Below are positions 46,601 through 57,819 of a DNA stretch of 64,000 nt, piece by piece. The stretch lies in assembly GCA_004194705.1 (NCBI GenBank), contig SADC01000847.1, positions 248,001 to 312,000 on the forward strand. Reading direction: 5' to 3'. How positions within the stretch are numbered: the first letter of the stretch is position 1; each line of letters begins with the position of its first letter. The notes below the pieces were generated by a model. The model was not told the DNA's origin. It made no database searches and was given only the letters and a program-made list of their open reading frames with translations. Source of the stretch: Ditylenchus dipsaci (taxonomy: Eukaryota > Nematoda > Chromadorea > Rhabditida > Anguinidae). The translations under genes were made by a program, and so were the position numbers.

Positions 46601-48653
46601 TTTTACTTAAATAGCTGGATAAAAAAGGCATTTTTTAAATATGCTCTAAGCCTTCTTTGTATTTATCGTAATGCGAAAATGTCTTCGAAAATAGCTATTT
46701 TATATATTTGTCTAATTGAAGCCCTGAGACTTATATATTTTGATCTTCTTGAAATTGTCATTTGCAATTGTAATCTTGAAATCTTATTCAAATTGTAGAA
46801 ATTGGAATATGTAAGTGTTTTTAAGAATTTAGTTAGTCAACTCTCGATATAAAACCACCTTCTCAAGTTGGATCAGAATAGGGTGTGCACTTACACTATT
46901 TAGTATGTTTCTGTTTTCACATTTAAAAATTTAGTCAATTTTTTTTGAAAATTATTTCAAATGAATCGTTTTCTAATTTATCAGAAAATTACGGCTAGAC
47001 TTTACTTGACACCCCCCACGGCTGACTACTTTTGTCAGGAATTTTTGAAAACCGATTGCATATTCGTGTTTATCGACCCGATTTATCCAGGAAACAGTCA
47101 ACAGATTCTATGAAAGAGAGAAAAAAAAATTTTCGAACCACAGAGGGGCGTTATCATGGGTTTTTAGTCAAAATTTAGTCTAAGTTTGAATTCAAATTGG
47201 CGCCTTCTGAATTTAAAAGGAATAAGGGCCATATTGGGATGAGAAGGAATAAAAAAGGCCACTAATTAAAGCGGCCCAGTAACAAGAAGATATTGAACAT
47301 AGTTTTGTTGACTGGGCCTACCGCATAAATAAACTCTGGTACTCCAGAGTCACTTTCTCGGAATCATGTCTAAGGTATGTGGGTGTGCGCATCTCAACTC
47401 CAAGCCCCCAAGCCCCCGGTTAGAGATGCGCGCACTCACTTACGTTAGACATGATTCCGAGAGATTACTCTTGATCATAAAATGCATACAGAGTATCTTT
47501 TTGCCACGGTTCATGTTGAAAAACATGATAAGACAATCTAAATAGTCTTAAATTTACTTTTTTATCGTTTTGCCATGAAAGTGGCCCCTTTTATTTCCTT
47601 CCCCTCCCAATACGGCCCTTATTCCCTTTTAAATTCAGAAGGCGCCAATTTGAATTCCAAACTTAGACTAAATTTTGACTAAAAACCCATGATAATCCCC
47701 TCTGTGGTTCGAAATTTTTTTTCTCTCTTTCACAGAATCTGTTGACTGCTTCCCGGATAAATCGGGTCGATAAACACGAATATGCAATTCGGTTTTCAAA
47801 AATTCCTGACAAAAAGTGGTCAGCCGTGGGGGGTGTCAAGTAAGTGTTACCAAAATTACATTGAACTCGACAAAAATACTCAAAAATTATACCGAAAAAT
47901 AGCGAAGTAATTTCGTAAATGAACTGATCTGTTTAATTCACTTCATACTTTAACCCGTGAGTTCCGTGTACACAATAGCCCTTCGGAAAAAAGCTCGAAA
48001 AGTGCTTCCAAAACTTTAATATTAAGAAAGGCGATAGAAATCGCCGGCACTAATAGCGAAAAGTCTCCCCAAGAATCCGATTTTTTCAAAATCGATGTAA
48101 CTACTCTTTGGAATAACAAGTTTAGGATTAGTTCTCAGGCTCGGGAGTTGGCCAGGGTATGGAAGTTGTGACTAATAAATAGTTTACGCATATTTTCCGG
48201 GGTCTGCGAAAACTATTTGGGTACTTTTTTTTAAGTTGGAAAAGTGAAAATCGTTGGGGGTGTTATTCGCTAGTAGGGTCAAATCACTTTGTTGTCCTTA
48301 GACAAAAAATTTTAAAAAAACTTACATTAAGTACTAAAAACGGCAAGTAAAGTCCGGAGCTTTGCTTGCTTTGAGCGTATAAAATGGAAAAGTAGATGAA
48401 AAAGTTCAAAAGTGAGCCGACTCCATAGCCTATATTGCCGTCGAAAAAGTAAAATATGGCGCTAATAGCAGCTAGTATGGCGCCTACAAATGCAATTGCA
48501 TACGCTGCTCTCTAAAAAATATATTCACCTTTATTAAGCAATTAAGCTGTACATTATTTAAAATCGTTTAAAAAGTACCTCAACATGCACACCACAACAG
48601 CAACGGTATTTGGAATCATTTAGGTTGACTTGGTTAGTGTGCCTTGTATACAT
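43695..48653 (-). CDS. four-helix LAPTM-like membrane protein
   Basis: Exons 48579-48653, 48326-48511, about 46438-46588 and 43695-43903. The protein starts MYTRHTNQVNLNDSKYRCCC, a Cys-rich cytoplasmic motif seen at the start of LAPTM/DUF7027-type proteins. Four hydrophobic segments follow: AYAIAFVGAILAAISAIFYF, the segment around LLNFFIYFSILYA, ILLFVGQIVYLIIVYIY, and ALYAIGTTIYTVISAWFW. LAPTM proteins sit in endosomes and lysosomes; that role is inference here. The last junction keeps frame only if the donor is GTGCTT (exon end 46438) rather than the better GTAAGT four bases earlier. The last intron contains a 2.5-kb foldback MULE; the one before it contains a palindrome. Confidence 0.75.
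43926..46398. mobile_element. foldback MULE with tandem-repeat arms
   Basis: The left arm (43932-44186) is seven tandem copies of a 37-38 bp unit built around 'gcaaattttgacatttgtcc' with GTTTCGC/GCGAAAC borders. The right arm (about 46160-46388) is the same array inverted. A perfect 9-bp direct repeat AAAATATTG flanks it at 43917-43925 and 46399-46407, as expected for Mutator-like elements. Between the arms lies a decayed transposase gene on the plus strand. Organisation matches Drosophila FB/NOF in principle: foldback arms of short tandem repeats around a MULE gene. Confidence 0.8.
44316..45175 (+). pseudogene. decayed MULE transposase with Ulp1-like end
   Basis: Exon-like blocks read: 44316-44441, a zinc-finger-like YCACYHCGE; 44495-44580, TKESVERYMRHMKKIKC; about 44753-44953, MVIACALMKQKTTK and DYNKVFMDFEQAEVKAAVV; about 45000-45175, ESNECGVLVCYFGNA. 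DFE-x-A is the second catalytic region of MULE transposases, and ECGVLVC resembles the catalytic-Cys motif of C48/Ulp1 proteases. Several in-frame stops and shifts show it is dead as written, although some may be the single-base losses seen elsewhere. The two domains lie in the same orientation inside one element. Whether they were one protein is inference. Confidence 0.6.
47005..47840. mobile_element. 836-bp foldback element with a repeat in its loop
   Basis: Ends CTTGACACCCCCCACGGCTG and complement, flanked by TA. Arms of about 280 bp are nearly perfect. The loop (47285-47525) is a copy of the recurrent about 250-bp repeat. A diverged half lies at 55740-55830. In a LAPTM-like gene intron. 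Confidence 0.8.
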
Positions 48654-50882
48654 TTTCGCATAAATTTAAAAAACTGAAATCAACCCAATTAGAAAATAGT
48701 TGCACGTACTTTTTAATGGCAGAAATTGATTGAAAATTACGAGTAAATCAACTAAAAACTCTAGCAATAACTTTGAAAGCAAAGACCGACAAACTTTTTT
48801 GAAGTATTTTGAAGTAAAAATTCACCCTCCAAATTTTCGGTGCCTAGGCGTTTGCCCTAGAGTTGGGCGACGGTAATATTACCGGTCATAATATAGATTA
48901 TGACCGGATAATGAAAATTCGGTCATAATCTTTTTGGCTCTACTGGAGAATGGGTACCAATTTTTTGAAGTATAGTATTCAACTGCGATAAATTCACCCT
49001 CCAAATTTTCGACTTTACAGGTTCGAATGCTGGTGGCAGCAGACATTATCTTTATTTGAATAACGGTCAAAAGTCGACGAGCAAGCCGCAGAGTAGGTAG
49101 AAAACCACCTGTTTATTTCCCTATATAGGTATCCACCTCCGGATACCGAAATTATAGATTTAGCTTTCAGTAATTAAAAGTCATTGTACCCTATCCGAAA
49201 TCTTGTGCTGAACACGGTTTATAATGGTTACACATCGATTTGCCTGGATTATGCAGTAGAACTGAGGCTGGATTACATGAATTATATGGAAAAACATTTT
49301 AAATGACACAAAAAAGGAATTTAGAAAAATTTGCGATTGAATTTACCGCAAAGTAAATTTACCGTGGCTGAATTTACTGTCGGTGAATACACAGAACCCT
49401 CTGAAAACGGACCCGTAAGAAAGAAATAGTTAACGATAAGCTCAAATAGTTATCTCTTTAACGAAACACAATTAAACTTTGATTTGAACAGCCCTCTGAG
49501 TATCAGCAAAATTGTTTGTTAAACCAAGATCTCGTTAAATCAGGTGTGCACTCCTAGTCATTTTACTTAGTTGTGGCTAAATAAGCATCGAAAAAAGTTC
49601 ACATTCACTCTTAAGTAAGAATGGGATGAAAATTTACGAAAAAGTACAGTTTGACTATTTTTTAACAAAAAATTATTTTATCCACTGCTTATTGTCATTA
49701 TGAAGTGAGAAAAAAGACTTTGACGTAAAATCGCCAAAATAAAATAGGTTTGGCGTCCCGAAAAACAAACAGATATTTTAAGAAGTTAAATATTGAACCT
49801 TATGTACTTCGGGGGGGGGTGGTTTCACGATTTTTTAACTATAAAATTTCAAGTTTTAAATAGGGATGGATTAATCGATATATTTTCTATGTTTACTATA
49901 GACGGTTAACGGAATTTTTATGATTATCGTAATCAACATGTGAAAATATAAACAAATTTCCAAACTTAGCAAAACAAACATTTGGCACATAACTTTTGGC
50001 GCAAATATCACCTAGCCGGTTTAAATAGACCTTTTTAGGTCTAAAATTTTGCACATATTACATTGATATAGCCAATTTTGTGATTATTTTGTTTGAGAGT
50101 ATTCAATCAAGTTGTGCTTACAGTCTCTACGCACAACTACTCTCAAACTAAATGGTTGAATAATTGAGTAGATTACTTTGATTAATGCAGTTTCATAGAT
50201 GTACAAAGGTCTAAAAGAAGTCTGTTAGACCTAAATGCTCATCCCTGATATCAATTAGCGCAGAAAAATTCAATTAATTTTTTTACTATTATAACTTTAA
50301 ACTAAGGTAAAAATAAATAATGAGGAAACACGTGTGCTATCACTAACAGTCAATATTTTCTTGTGCTTGCCTTTCCAAAACAAGCAGTGAAACCACCTTA
50401 CGCAGTTTGTTTGTCCGTGCAAACAGCGATAGGTGGGAAAAAAGCTGGACAGTAAATTCTCCCTGTCTCAAAATAGCTGGGAGACAGTTGTGGACAGCAT
50501 CAAGCTAACACCTCTATTTGATCAACAATAGATATTAACTGTCCGAAGAAAAAGTATGAATAAAATAGGAAAAGTGGACGAACGGGTCTTTTTCACTATA
50601 GTTTAAATTTAAAAAAGACTGAGAAAAGTTGGTTAGCTTATGCTTAATATATACTCTTTTAATTGCTTCAATGACTCATTTGTTTGCTTTTGTTTGAAGT
50701 GCATTTAGGCAGAGAAAAACAGTAAAACTTGCTCAGCTTCTCTGTTTGTTTAAATTAGTGAACAAGTTGATCAGCTAACAAAAACAGCTTAGACAAGTAG
50801 ACGGTAAAAGAAATTTGCTCCTGCTTTCTTCTGGCCTTCGATTCTAGTGACTCATCTGATCTGCTTGCTTTTAAAAAATATC
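48654..50882. other. intergenic, no recognised gene
   Basis: Contains a small palindrome at 48868-48930, a duplicated 'aattcaccctccaaattttcg' (48820 and 48990), and a solo 'aaccttatgtacttcgggggg' end at 49797. I see no conserved coding segment. Confidence 0.4.
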
Positions 50883-52113
50883 AAAGGGGAATGCTCGTCG
50901 CCGATGGGAATATTTTGAAAGGCGGGTACCAGTGAAATTCAACGAGAATTAATTTGACGAAATTTTGGAAAAGTCGAGGTAAAACGACACCTCCAGTGGA
51001 GGAATCGAACCAACTACCAAAATTTGAAGTCTACCGCAGCTATTCCACTCGTAAAACCCCAAGTGCACCCCCCCTAAGTGCACCCCCTTGGGAGGGGGGT
51101 GCACTTGGGGTTTTTTTCATATATTTTGAAAAACATGAAAAATGTGAAAAAAATTTTTGCTCCAAGTGAACGACCACTTGGTTTTGTTGTACCCAGGTAG
51201 TCAGACACAGGTCGGGGAACTTAGTCAGTGTAGTGGTACACGGGTAGTAACATTTTGGTCTGTGATCCAAGCTATGATTTCTATAGGATTTCTACGATTC
51301 CTATGATCCAACGTCACTTCTGCTGAATAATCCATGCACCAACGAAACCAAGTAGTCGTTCACTTGGAGCAAAAATTTTTCTATGTTTCCCATCTTCCAA
51401 AACATATTTTCTGGACTAATTCAGGCATGCTGAAGATGGTTTGATAGTGGTAAAATGCCGTTTCGTCGAGTATTTTTTGAGTATTGGACAATAATTGATT
51501 TTACCAAAACTGGTTTTTATCAAAGCTCAATAAATACTCTACAAAACGGCATTTTAGCACTATCAAACCATCCTCAGCATGTCCTAATTAGTCCATAAAC
51601 AGGTTTTAAGGCCCGAAAAAGTAAAAAAAAATAAAATATGTATTGTTTGTTCACCTGACCATGAGGCCCCTACTCAAGGTATTGGGTTGGAGTGGGTAAA
51701 GTCGTAATTTTGGTCCTAACAAACCCGATTTCCCACACAGTTCTAAGTTAGAAAAATATTTGCTACTACCAGGATTCGAACCTGCTCGAAATTTTTGAAT
51801 TGGCGGTTTTGGGGACGAATTTACCGCCGCCCGTATCCCGATACTCGAAAAAAAAACATACCAAACCTCATTTCACTACTATCAAACCAAGCTATCAAAC
51901 CAAACAAATCTTCAGCGTGTCCGAAAGGGGGGGGGTGCACTTGGGGGTCTGTCATTCCACTAAGCCACCAATGCTATTGAATGAAGGAATTGTTTTTTAT
52001 TACTTATTCCTCGCAAAGTACTCAACTAAAATTTATTTTAAAATAATTCTCGTTTGAAATGACCTGGTACCCGCCTTTCAAAATATTTCCATCGGCGGCG
52101 AGTATGCCCCTTT
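50883..52113. mobile_element. TIR element with tRNA-like modules (copy 2) and a nested palindromic insert
   Basis: About 50-bp inverted ends share 'atattttgaaaggcgggtac' and match copy 1 at 8919-9229. Inside are B-box-like sequences on the minus strand at 51003 and 51772, and a good A box (TGGCTTAGTGG) at about 51958-51968. The middle (51057-51948) is bounded by inverted 'ccccaagtgcaccccc' and holds further palindromes (51150-51370, 51430-51575). It looks like one element inserted in another. Confidence 0.65.
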
Positions 52114-52289
52114 AATGAATAAATATTCAGCGTTTCAAAATGTACTTTTCGAGGCCATAAATATTTTTTTGGCACCGAAAATAAGAAGTAAATCTTAATC
52201 CAACTTTTTTAAAGTTTTTGATAGCATATCTGCCAATAATAAAAAACAGTATACAGTTCAACTCGATCAACCTAAAAAATAAAATATAT

Positions 52290-52677
52290 ATATAGTAAAA
52301 ATAAGCGTCCCCCTAAACCAGAGCAGGTCCCAAAACTCATTAACACTCTAGAGATATATCTTTATTACTATAATCAAATTTTCTTGCGCTTCCTCTTCTA
52401 TCTGCTCAGCCAACTTCTTCTCATCTTGCGCGAGCTTCACCTTGCCTCGACCACTCGGAACCGGCCCAACTTTCTTGAAGCAGTAAGTGGCTTCGCCCCA
52501 ACATCCATCGGTGGCATTGGGAACTACGCACGATTTGATTGACTCAACGATGAGCTCCTACAAGAGATTCTCCCAGGCTTCGACAATCCATTAGAGTTAG
52601 ACGGCCGTTGGCGCAGCTTGAGGGTCTTAAGGAGTGTGGTTCAAATAGAGAGTGTGGTTCTATTAGAGAGAATACGG
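52290..52677 (-). mobile_element. TACCGTATT-type element with pogo/Tigger-like transposase relic
   Basis: The right end is the family terminus (…ATTAGAGAGAATACGGTA). On the minus strand about 52605-52390 reads IVEAWENLL, a stop, then ELIVESIKSCVVPNATDG and FKKVGPVPSGRGK, followed by a charged coiled tail. Trp-x-x-ile...SF/SI-x-x-C-x-(I/V)-x-N-A-x-DG is the C-terminal signature of pogo/Tigger DDE transposases. A dead fragment. Confidence 0.55.
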
Positions 52678-52679
52678 TA

Positions 52680-53161
52680 TATCATCATAGATTTTTTAAT
52701 TTTCACGTTGGATCCTACTTTTAGCCAATATGGGAAAGCCTTATTTTGGTGTTGTGCCTGCAGATGAGATAAAGAAAGATATTCAGCACGTTTGTAGTTT
52801 TCTGCTAATCTATTGTTGATCACCTTTGTTGGAATGAAAATCTCCAATGTTATACAGCTCGTAGATTTCGCGAGTTGGTAGAATAATGTAGTATAAATTA
52901 AAAATAGTTAAATAAGAAATACAATTTATTTACCCGATAGCTTAAAAATCTAGAAAATTTAGTCCCTATCGAATTTTTATGGCTAATATTCTACGTGTCA
53001 GCAAATTAATTATTTATCTCGTATAATTATAAGGTTTATTAATGTTTTTTTAACACAAAAATGGATTTTATTCTGCGTATGCATGACCACATATCGAATA
53101 TCTTTATTTGATATCAAAAAGGTGAAAAGTGTTAGTTTCTTCTTCCAAAACTGTTTGCCTC
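52680..53161. other. 3' flank of kinase-like gene, no other feature seen
   Basis: AT-rich sequence downstream of the minus-strand gene that stops at 53162; probably 3'UTR and spacer. Confidence 0.35.
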
Positions 53162-54862
53162 CTAATAACGAGGAGGCGCAGATGCAGAAGAAGAAGAAGC
53201 AATAGAATCCTCACCATTGTACAGCTTTTGCCAATCAATGTTTATAAAACACTTGTGTTTTTTAATGCTTTCTAGTCCATACTTATTGAGCTTTGGTTTC
53301 TTGGAAATTAAACTTTCAAGAAGTTTCCAGCAATCATCTGATCGATCCTATAATTGATCCAAATTTAACTAAGAGAAACAACTTTTCCAAAATCAAAAAT
53401 ATACCCAGTAATCATGAAAAGTATCATATAAACCTTTAAAATCAGAGGATTTAGAAGATTGGGTGTATTTTGCATCACTGTAGTCAATAATCTAAAATAG
53501 AATAGCGTATTAAAAAGGCCGAGCTTTGTAATATACCTTGACATGCTTGTTGCTAGGATCAATCATGATATTAGCTTTCTTATGTCATTGTGGGATATGT
53601 TGTTGACGTGCATAGCTTCCAATCCTAAAATTACTTGAGCCATAACTCGTACGACATCATCTCGTGCAAGTTGCCCTTCACAATTGTCAAGTGTTACTCC
53701 AGGTATAAATTCACTGACAATGTGATAATAGCCATTGTCCTGAACAGTTACATTTTAGTTAGATAAAAGTTTAATTCTTATTGTCCACTTGTAATAGTTT
53801 GAAATTTATTGCAGTCGATGTTCTTTGTTTGCAGTTAAACCGATATGTAACGACACCGCTATAAAAAAACCCACGTCTATCCATTTTCTCTTTCGAACCT
53901 CGATATAACGACCTTACGCTACAACGACCCCCTTGATATGATGACTAGCTGGTACTGTGACCAGTGAAATCTTTGTATCGAAGTTGTGTTTGACAAACGA
54001 AAGCCCGTCTGTTGCCACATAAGACCATTTTTAATTTGCAATTTCAGAATTTTTCAGGGGTTGAAAAATAATTTCCCTGGGGATCAAAAGAGGTTATACG
54101 GTATAAAAGCTAGAGCGATATTTAAAAATGATTGTATCAAAATTCAGGCACCACAGGCAGTACCGATTTTTCGCCTTGGTCCCTCCTGTTATTTCAAAAA
54201 AATATTTTCTTTTTTCCTCTATAACACAGAATAGAAAAAAAACAAGACGAACAGAAAAATATAATCAAAAAAGAAGCAAAAACATGTAAAAAGGGGACCA
54301 AGGCGAAAACCGGTACCCATTTTAAAGTAGGGCAAAAATTTCCGTAATCTGTTAAGGTTAATTGATTGAAGTCTCGTGTTTCTAGATATTTTGTAAAGAA
54401 ATTGGCAAGCTGCACTCATACACGACCAAAACCGTTTTTTTAGTTTTGCATTCAGATACCCTAAAATACCTTAAAAAAGTAGTGAACATGTTCTAAAAAG
54501 GGTGTCCAGCTAATGCACGTGCATATTTATGTGGCAATATGGTTGAATTATCATTGGTTGACTTGATTACAAAAGTTTTTCCAACATCCTCAGTTTTATA
54601 TTTTTTGAGCTATTTTTTGAGGGTCCGCATCAGCCAACGTTACTTTGTACACTTCACCCATTCTATTACCTTCGCCAACCTTTTCAGCTAATTTAAAGTC
54701 ATTTTCTTTTATTGTGTTCATTGGTTGGATTTGATTAAGAGCATTTATATAATTTTGTTTTTTGTTTTTTATCAAATTTTCAACTAAAAAATGTGTACGC
54801 TTTCATTTCAAAGTAAGTAAACTTACAAAATTGTTGATCCTCTGGTGTCCACAGCGAATAAA
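53162..54862 (-). CDS. divergent protein kinase-like protein (partial at 5' end)
   Basis: Exons: 54827-54862 (upstream end unknown), 54470-54783, 53537-53739, 53405-53491, 53162-53348. Kinase features in order: GEGNRMGEVYKV (glycine loop), FVIK (beta-3 Lys), YYHIVSEFIPGVTLDN (hinge), GLEAMHVNNISHND (catalytic loop with Asp) and NIMID. The metal-binding DFG is replaced by IDYSDA, and the usual activation segment is missing or very short. A shortened C-lobe follows (DDCWKLLESLISKKP, IKKHKCFINIDWQKL). The tail is Ser-rich and ends APPRY. Three single-base losses (about 54495, 54603 and 53577) must be repaired. The last block resembles the end of AGC-type kinases. Activity is uncertain because the DFG motif is absent. 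Intron 2 contains a palindrome (54165-54320). Confidence 0.65.
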
Positions 54863-56198
54863 CTGCAATTTATAAATAAATAGTATCCTGTAAATTTATA
54901 TAATTTTTAAGAGCGTTTATTAATTTTCAAATTCAATCTCCCTTACGCTCAATTTTCTTAGTTGTCAATGCAAAGAGCAGGGTTGGGCAAAGAACAGACC
55001 AGATGAGTTCAGACTAGATCGTCAAAGATCATTTAGATCAACAAAACAAATATAGTTGACAAAACAACAAGTCCACATTTTGTTGGAACTTGATCTTTAT
55101 AGTCTAAAATAACATGGAACGTTTAGAACCCCACCCTAGAGTGACCAAAAGCGACCGAAAATCGGGTTTTCCGAGGTTTACTGAATGGGGTGGTTAACTT
55201 TTTGCGAAAAATCGATTGCGCGTATCAGAATTCACCGAAACGTTCCAAACCGAACGTTCCAAGATCACCGAAAGTTCCAAACCACTCTAAATCATTCCAC
55301 ACCACTGCCAACCAATACTTAACCTAAACCAGTGTTTTTGAGATGGTTCAAAATTTTACTCCGCTTTTCAGTAAGCCACAAAAAATCAACTTTGAGTGGC
55401 CTTTGGCTACTCTGGGGTAGGATATACAGGTATCCAAGCTATTTTCAGACTATAGAATTGAATTTGCGGGAAATTTAGCTGTGTTGTCAATGATGTTTGT
55501 CGAATCAATCTGATACGATCTTTACCCACCCTGGCAAAACCTATTTTTTGTAAGTTTGGTTTTGCTAAATAACGATAAATAAAATCTTAGCGAAACTAAA
55601 CTTTATAGATTTTTCGGAAGGACTATACTTTACGATAATGTCTAAAATTGCGTTTTAAGCAGTCAGAGCGCAATTTTGAGGCGTAAAAACAGTGGAAAAC
55701 AATTTTTTAGGTGTGGGAAAGCACTTTTTGAATTTTTTTGACACACAGAGGGTGTATCATGGTTTTTTTAGTCAAAAATTCATATTTTGAATTGGCGCCT
55801 TTCGAATTTTTTCAAGGGAATAAGGGCTGTGGGACCACTTTAATGGCAGAACGTTAAAAAATTAAATTCTTGTATTCTCAGAGAGTCTCACCATATTTTT
55901 TCAGCAGGGACCCTGGCAAAAAAAGACTCTACATGCATTTGAGAGCGCTTCTCGGAATTATGTCTAAGGTAAGTGAGTGCGCGCATCTCTAACTCTCAAG
56001 CCCCCCCCCCACTCTGCGGAGGGCTTGGAGTACACACCTTAGAAACAAATCACTTGAAAGGGACTTTGGATGCATGGAGGAGGCTTGGAGTTGAGATGCA
56101 CACACCCACATATCTTAGACAGAAATCACTCGAAAATGACTTCCCAAACTTAAAAACTGGCTTTCTACTGTTTTTACGTCTCAAAAATACGTTCTAAG
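54863..56198. other. repeat-rich stretch, no recognised gene
   Basis: Includes a half copy of the 47005-type arm (55740-55830) and a copy of the recurrent about 250-bp repeat (55900-56160). Otherwise nothing supported. The missing first exon(s) of the kinase-like gene may lie here. Confidence 0.35.
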
Positions 56199-56331
56199 TA
56201 GGGTTGTCGAGCCATCGGCGTGACGGCTCGAAATTTTTCGAGGGCTCGGCCTGGCTTGAGGCTCGAAGCTCGAAAAAAAATCAAGATTCGAGCCAAAAGC
56301 TCGATTTCGAGTCCTGGGCTCGACAAACTTA
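56199..56331. mobile_element. 133-bp hAT-type MITE
   Basis: Ends TAGGGTTGTCGAGCC and TAAGTTTGTCGAGCC. Perfect 8-bp direct repeat GTTCTAAG at 56191-56198 and 56332-56339. The interior repeats 'gctcga'. A similar start (CTAGGCTTGAGAAGGTTCG) is cut off at the window edge, 63963. Confidence 0.75.
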
Positions 56332-57234
56332 GTTCTAAGGGCTCAAGACGCAATTTCGGTATACTTCCGTAAAGTCTAGTTTAGCCGATTTTTGCTTGGT
56401 CTCTACCCCAAAATAACACTAAATTTTCGATTTTTTACCGCTGGTGTCAACCTTAAATATTTATAAACAAAAACTCAAAAATCACATACCATCGAGTGCG
56501 CAAATTAAAAAAATAATAAAACAAAGAAACAAATTCATTAGATAATAAATACTTGTATAGGAAAAGCACTGATTTGAGCACATTTATATGGCAAAGAAAA
56601 ATTTATCTAAAAATAATATGATAGATCTATATGAAAATATTCTCTTCGGCGTACCCCAGACTTCATTCTTCGCAACTGTTACGTGTCTTTTCATAGACTT
56701 TGAGAGTGAGAAAAATAAATAAAAAAAATGCAAAATAATTTCGCATGCTTTCTCTATTTCTTGTCATAACAAATAATTTATTTATAGATTCTCGCAAATG
56801 CTTATTTTATAATCGTTGGCTTGAGGCTGTGCGGACGGCTATCGATTACCGACGGTCAATGAATTTTTTTTTCAAAATTTTTGATCAAAATCGTCAATTT
56901 TCACGGCAAAAGTTTCTGGAAAGTCGACCCTAGTACCAAAATCTCATCCTGAATCCGAATCCGTTGAGATCAGATCAAAATATTTTTTATAGACTGAGAT
57001 ACCCATTAAAATAGGTGAATGGTGCCAAATTGAAATATGAAACTCTGCCAAAATGATAATAAGCCAAAGTCGAAAACCGCAAATTTTGGGGTTTCGGCTT
57101 GAAAACCGATTCGGCGAGCCGAGTTGACAACTTTATAGACAAGATTACAAGGCCTAGTTGCTAAAAAGTTTAGCGCTACTGGCGAAAAAACCAACCTTGG
57201 AATAAATTTGTGTACTTTTTACAGTTTAAGGGAC

Positions 57235-57465
57235 CATGGTTTTTGCGCGCAGCGACTGTCCCCGCCAATTCAAATTTTTTTTCCGAATCATTGGACTTTT
57301 GTACAGATTTTTCAACTTGCTTTCTAACAAAACAAGGCCTAGAATTTGATTTTAGGTATAGTTTTGTTAGAAACCAAGTTGAAAAATCCGTACAGAAGTT
57401 CAATGATTCGAAAAAAATTTGAATTGGCGAGGGACAATCGCTGCGCGCAAAAATCATGGTCCTTT
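57235..57465. repeat. foldback element
   Basis: Arms 'accatggtttttgcgcgcag' and complement; inner arms 'acagatttttcaactt' and complement. Related to 20880-21060. Confidence 0.65.
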
Positions 57466-57493
57466 AAGTTTACACAGTGGAAATCATTGGGAG

Positions 57494-57673
57494 CAGGGTG
57501 GCCAGATGCAAAATCGTCAAAGCAGGATTTTGATGTCGAAAAGCAGGATTTTGAAACAAAAATCTGCAATTGCAGGAATGAACATAAAATTCCTGCTTTT
57601 TCACTGTCAAAAAGCAGATTTCAAAACCAAAAAGCAGGAAATTCCTGCTAAAGCAGGACATCTGGCCACCCTG
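57494..57673. mobile_element. 180-bp hAT-type MITE, perfect ends
   Basis: 15-bp perfect inverted ends CAGGGTGGCCAGATG. Perfect 8-bp direct repeat ATTGGGAG at 57486-57493 and 57674-57681. The interior repeats 'agcaggattttg'. It is intact and probably young. Confidence 0.9.
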
Positions 57674-57819
57674 ATTGGGAGTATTCGCTAGTAAGGTCGA
57701 AAATTTGATACAGTCAACGCTCTCTATAACGACGCTCTTTTTAACGACTCGCTCTTTATAACGATCAGGAAAAAAGGACCATTAGGTCCTGAGTTAAGTA
57801 ATTCAAGTCATAATGACGG

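Noticed and set aside
49860..50250. Possible hAT element (AGGGATGGATT to CATCCCTG)
   Set aside because: Inverted ends are too short and no 8-bp flanking repeat was found.
57006..57691. Cluster of 60-100 codon open frames on both strands
   Set aside because: They are by-products of a palindrome (57235-57465) and a hAT MITE (57494-57673).
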